From Datnioides undecimradiatus (lineage: Eukaryota > Chordata > Actinopteri > Lobotiformes > Datnioididae): a stretch of DNA of 64,000 nt. Of the stretch, positions 61,041 to 64,000 are shown in pieces. Made by a program: the position numbers and the translations under genes. How positions within the stretch are numbered: the first letter of the stretch is position 1; every line of letters begins with the position of its first letter. The notes below the pieces were generated by a model. It did not search any database. It had not been told where the DNA came from and saw only the letters and a list, made by a program, of their open reading frames with translations. Location of the stretch: positions 2,046,001 to 2,110,000 of the forward strand of contig WARS01000051.1 in NCBI GenBank assembly GCA_008933995.1, given 5' to 3'.

Positions 61041-64000
61041 CCTGTGGCAGACATCAGAACTCCGGAGGTGTAGGCATGTTGTCAGCCCTCCAGAGGGTCC
61101 GATTGAATTTTCTTCCCAAGACCAGAAACACAAAAGACGCAGAGTAAAAATAAAGAGCCGTCTGATCAAATGGCCAATTGTGTTTTTTGGGGGGAATTGA
61201 GCAGCTCCCTGAAATCCGCCTCCCTCTGTGACGAACACAAGTGCCGGCTTTGTCTCCTGCAGGCTGCTGACTGTCCCAGGACACACAGACTACTATTCAG
61301 GCTGCTTACTCACACTCAAACACACACACAAATCGAGAAGAGCACCCAGTTTGCACTTGATTCTATCATGAGGCGCACCGCTCTGCACTTCACATGTCCC
61401 GCTTGTCCTCATGCACGGAAGGCGCGCACGCACAAACACTCCATGTACCACTCTAAGAGGCCTGGTGAAGGCATGCCACCAATGTGACACAAGCCCACAG
61501 CGGAGCGCCTGGAGGGCTGTCTAAATAGTCTCTATGAGCCCACACCAGCGCAAATATGCTGTCAGCGCCTTCAGATTCACATCAGAGGGTGAGTGTCTGT
61601 GGAGAGCGGGAGGCATTGAGCCTCAAAGGAAACAGAGTTTAGGTTAGATGAGATGCACGGACATGAATGTCATGTTCTTAGCACCCTAGATCCACGGTGT
61701 TTACAAGGATTGATTATAATCCACTGAATGGTGGGGGCAACGCATAACTCCAAGGACAGAGGTGCGCACTGTGAGGTCAAGGCCAATTTAATCTTACTCG
61801 GAAACAATTCCACCTTCTTGTCTCTCCTCTCTGTGTACCATTTGTCTGTGGAGAGGAAATAAAAAGTGTCCTTTTAACCTTTTTAGATTACATGCCCGGG
61901 CTGCATGGCGAGCTGTATTTGGGAAAGACCCCCAAACTGAACTGAACACCAAGTTCCTCCCAATGGCTGTTCCATCTGTGTATGAATGAGTGTGAATGGC
62001 AGCCATACATCAATCTACAACCTTTAGCAGCACGCAGTTAGCTACTTAGCAGTAGCATGCTACATGGGTATTTTGTTAGGCGTTCTCCACCTTAAACACT
62101 TGAACCTCAAGGCTGTCATCCAACTCTAAACCACTGTAGTCTCCATGTCAAGATGCAGAAGTTACAACTTTTGACAGATACTTTCAAGATGCTGCTTCAC
62201 CTGGACTCAAAAGAGCAAACAGAGGACATGTCTGTAAAAGGAAGTTGATGAAACTTGACTGTCAAAAGATGTCATGAAACACGTGTTAACAGTTCAGACC
62301 ATTGTGTTCATGAAATGATTTATTTGCAATCCCCTGAATGACCAAGGAAGGTTTGATTTATCCTTTGGGGACCTTGAACATTTAATTTTATGGCAAACTG
62401 GTGTAGTTGTACAATGTCTTGCCAGGGATCAAAGCTCCGGACAGGCAGACAGGCTGACCAATCAGCTTTATCATCCTTTGGCCCTGCCACTAATGAAGCA
62501 AAAAATAGCTCAGTCACTGAAATGCTCCAGAAATCAAATGATCTTCGTTTCCTCCAGTGGTGGGTGTGAGCGCAATCAGATCTCAGAATAGAAATGCTGA
62601 TTTAATACTTGACTCCTAATCAGTTGAGTTGCAGGACTGTTGCAGGCAGTAAGTGACAGATATATAAATATATATATTACAGAGGTGTAGCAGTGTGAAA
62701 CGTGGAAACCAGATCTCATACGCACACTGGAGTGCTCCCGTCCTCCTGGTTTATCCAGCTGTCCTCAGGCCTCCATCACAGCTCACGGATGGTTTGTCAT
62801 TAGTTGATGTGTCTGTAGGACAAGCGTGTAATGGGATTTGTGCGGATAAAGTGGTGGGAATAAGAGATGGAGACATAATGTTGGCTAATGACAGGATGTG
62901 ATGAACTACAGGAACAGAGGGGGAGCGATCAAAGCAGTAGAACAACAGAGACAATGTACAATCATCTAAACTGCAGTCCACAGACACTGCGGGAGAACTT
63001 CGACATGAATGAATCAGGTGTGCGAGTAGAGTCTCACTGGACAGATCATCAGCTTTGGATTTACTCAGCCCCAGCATGACACAGCAAACTGAGCTCAGTA
63101 CATCTGTCTACTGCCAGCTGAGTGACACATCTGCGTGGTATGACACCTGCCAGACCGCCAATAATCCACCAACCACCCCATTTTCCACTGCCACACACAG
63201 CAGCCAGCAAAAAGACGGACTGTCCTCTAATCACTGAGTCATTACAGTTAACACCAGAAACCAACAGCTAAGAATTTAGGCTCAAAATCATTTTCCAGCG
63301 CAACTTACAATCTTGACAATGTGGCCAATGATACCGCTGTACTATTCAACGAAACAACCGCAACAGGTGACACGTGCCTGTTCTCAGTCACCCAAAGGTG
63401 CTGCTCAAAGTTTACTTTTAAGAAAGTCGGCAAACGAAAATGAGTTTTAATGATTGATTCCATCAGCTACTGTACTGCAGTTATCGGGAGATTGCTCATA
63501 GAGACAATCAAAGGATGGCGCCAAGTCTCCAGCTGCAAAACCATTGCACCGTCCGAGATGAGGACATAATTACAAGAGTGCCGGTTGAACCCCAAACAGT
63601 GATGAACAATAAAGAAAACAGAAATATGAGGACTATATTGCATATATTTTGTTTTTTAATTAAAGTAATTTAAAGGAATTCAAATAAGTTTGATGTCATG
63701 ATGCTCATTTGTGGACATTTCCCATGATTGGAGAAACAACCAACCGGACAGAGCTCACGTCATTACCTTAAACAGCTAATGACTGTAGCTACATAAGTAC
63801 CCTGAAAGAAGACAAGGAGCAGCTGATGAGCTGAATGAATACAGTGCAACAATATTAGAATGCAGTCTGATAACTGGGCTGATTGTAACATTCATTTGTG
63901 GTGTTGGATGGTGAACACTGCCAGGTTCACATCCGCAGGTCTGCCGTTTTCCCGCCTCTAGGTGGAGCAGGTTGGACTGAAACTACAGCTGCTGTGGCTC
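61041..64000. other. Non-coding, nothing recognised
   Basis: A small TTAGCAGTAGCATGCTAC patch (62050) resembles the CATGCTAA repeat at 40140. An AT run is at 62661 to 62679. No exon is supported. Confidence 0.35.

Noticed and set aside
63945-63975. CTCF-like word on the minus strand (CCACCTAGAGGCGG)
   Set aside because: One extra base inside the core breaks the consensus spacing.

Overview
The window looks like a piece of a teleost (probably percomorph) nuclear genome. The base composition is balanced. (CA)n microsatellites are frequent, with about a dozen arrays. Open frames are short and stop-broken, and no bacterial-style gene density is seen. Several stretches resemble dispersed repeats that are common in perch-like fishes. 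The family recognition is from memory of sequence style, not a database match. No rRNA, intact tRNA gene, CRISPR array, intact transposase or reverse transcriptase was found.

Only one gene part is well supported. It is a first coding exon on the minus strand (22441 to 22355): 29 codons, a good Kozak context, an in-frame upstream stop and a clean AAG|GTAAAT donor. It sits below a CpG- and GA-rich segment with an RFX-type X-box and a strong G-quadruplex motif, so 22442 to about 22790 is read as its 5' UTR and core promoter. I do not recognise the protein. The rest of that gene should lie to the left, most of 1 to 22354 then being first-intron sequence, but I found no second exon there.

Right of the promoter are three layers. 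(1) 22.8 to 37 kb: non-coding DNA with CA arrays, a SINE-like fragment, a G-quadruplex, paired X-boxes near 33.95 kb, a GC-box/X-box segment near 35.8 kb and a likely conserved element at 35.94 to 36.12 kb. (2) 37 to 43 kb, the most structured stretch: a TATA box, a consensus donor and an in-frame acceptor outline a possible two-exon plus-strand transcript (about 37187 to 38895); a zero-length 3'/5' splice junction of recursive-splicing type, with a 43-nt RS-exon, lies on the minus strand at 39824 to 39868; and two convergent CTCF-like motifs (38709 plus, 42513 minus) flank that junction. (3) 43 to 64 kb: mostly featureless non-coding DNA with old repeat copies, several of which pair with copies elsewhere in the window.

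If the RS junction is real, a minus-strand transcription unit with a very long intron crosses 39.8 kb, so the 22.4 kb exon may be an internal alternative promoter of a longer gene whose first exon is beyond the right edge. That is inference. Everything else is annotated as repeat, candidate regulatory sequence, or sequence in which I see nothing definable.
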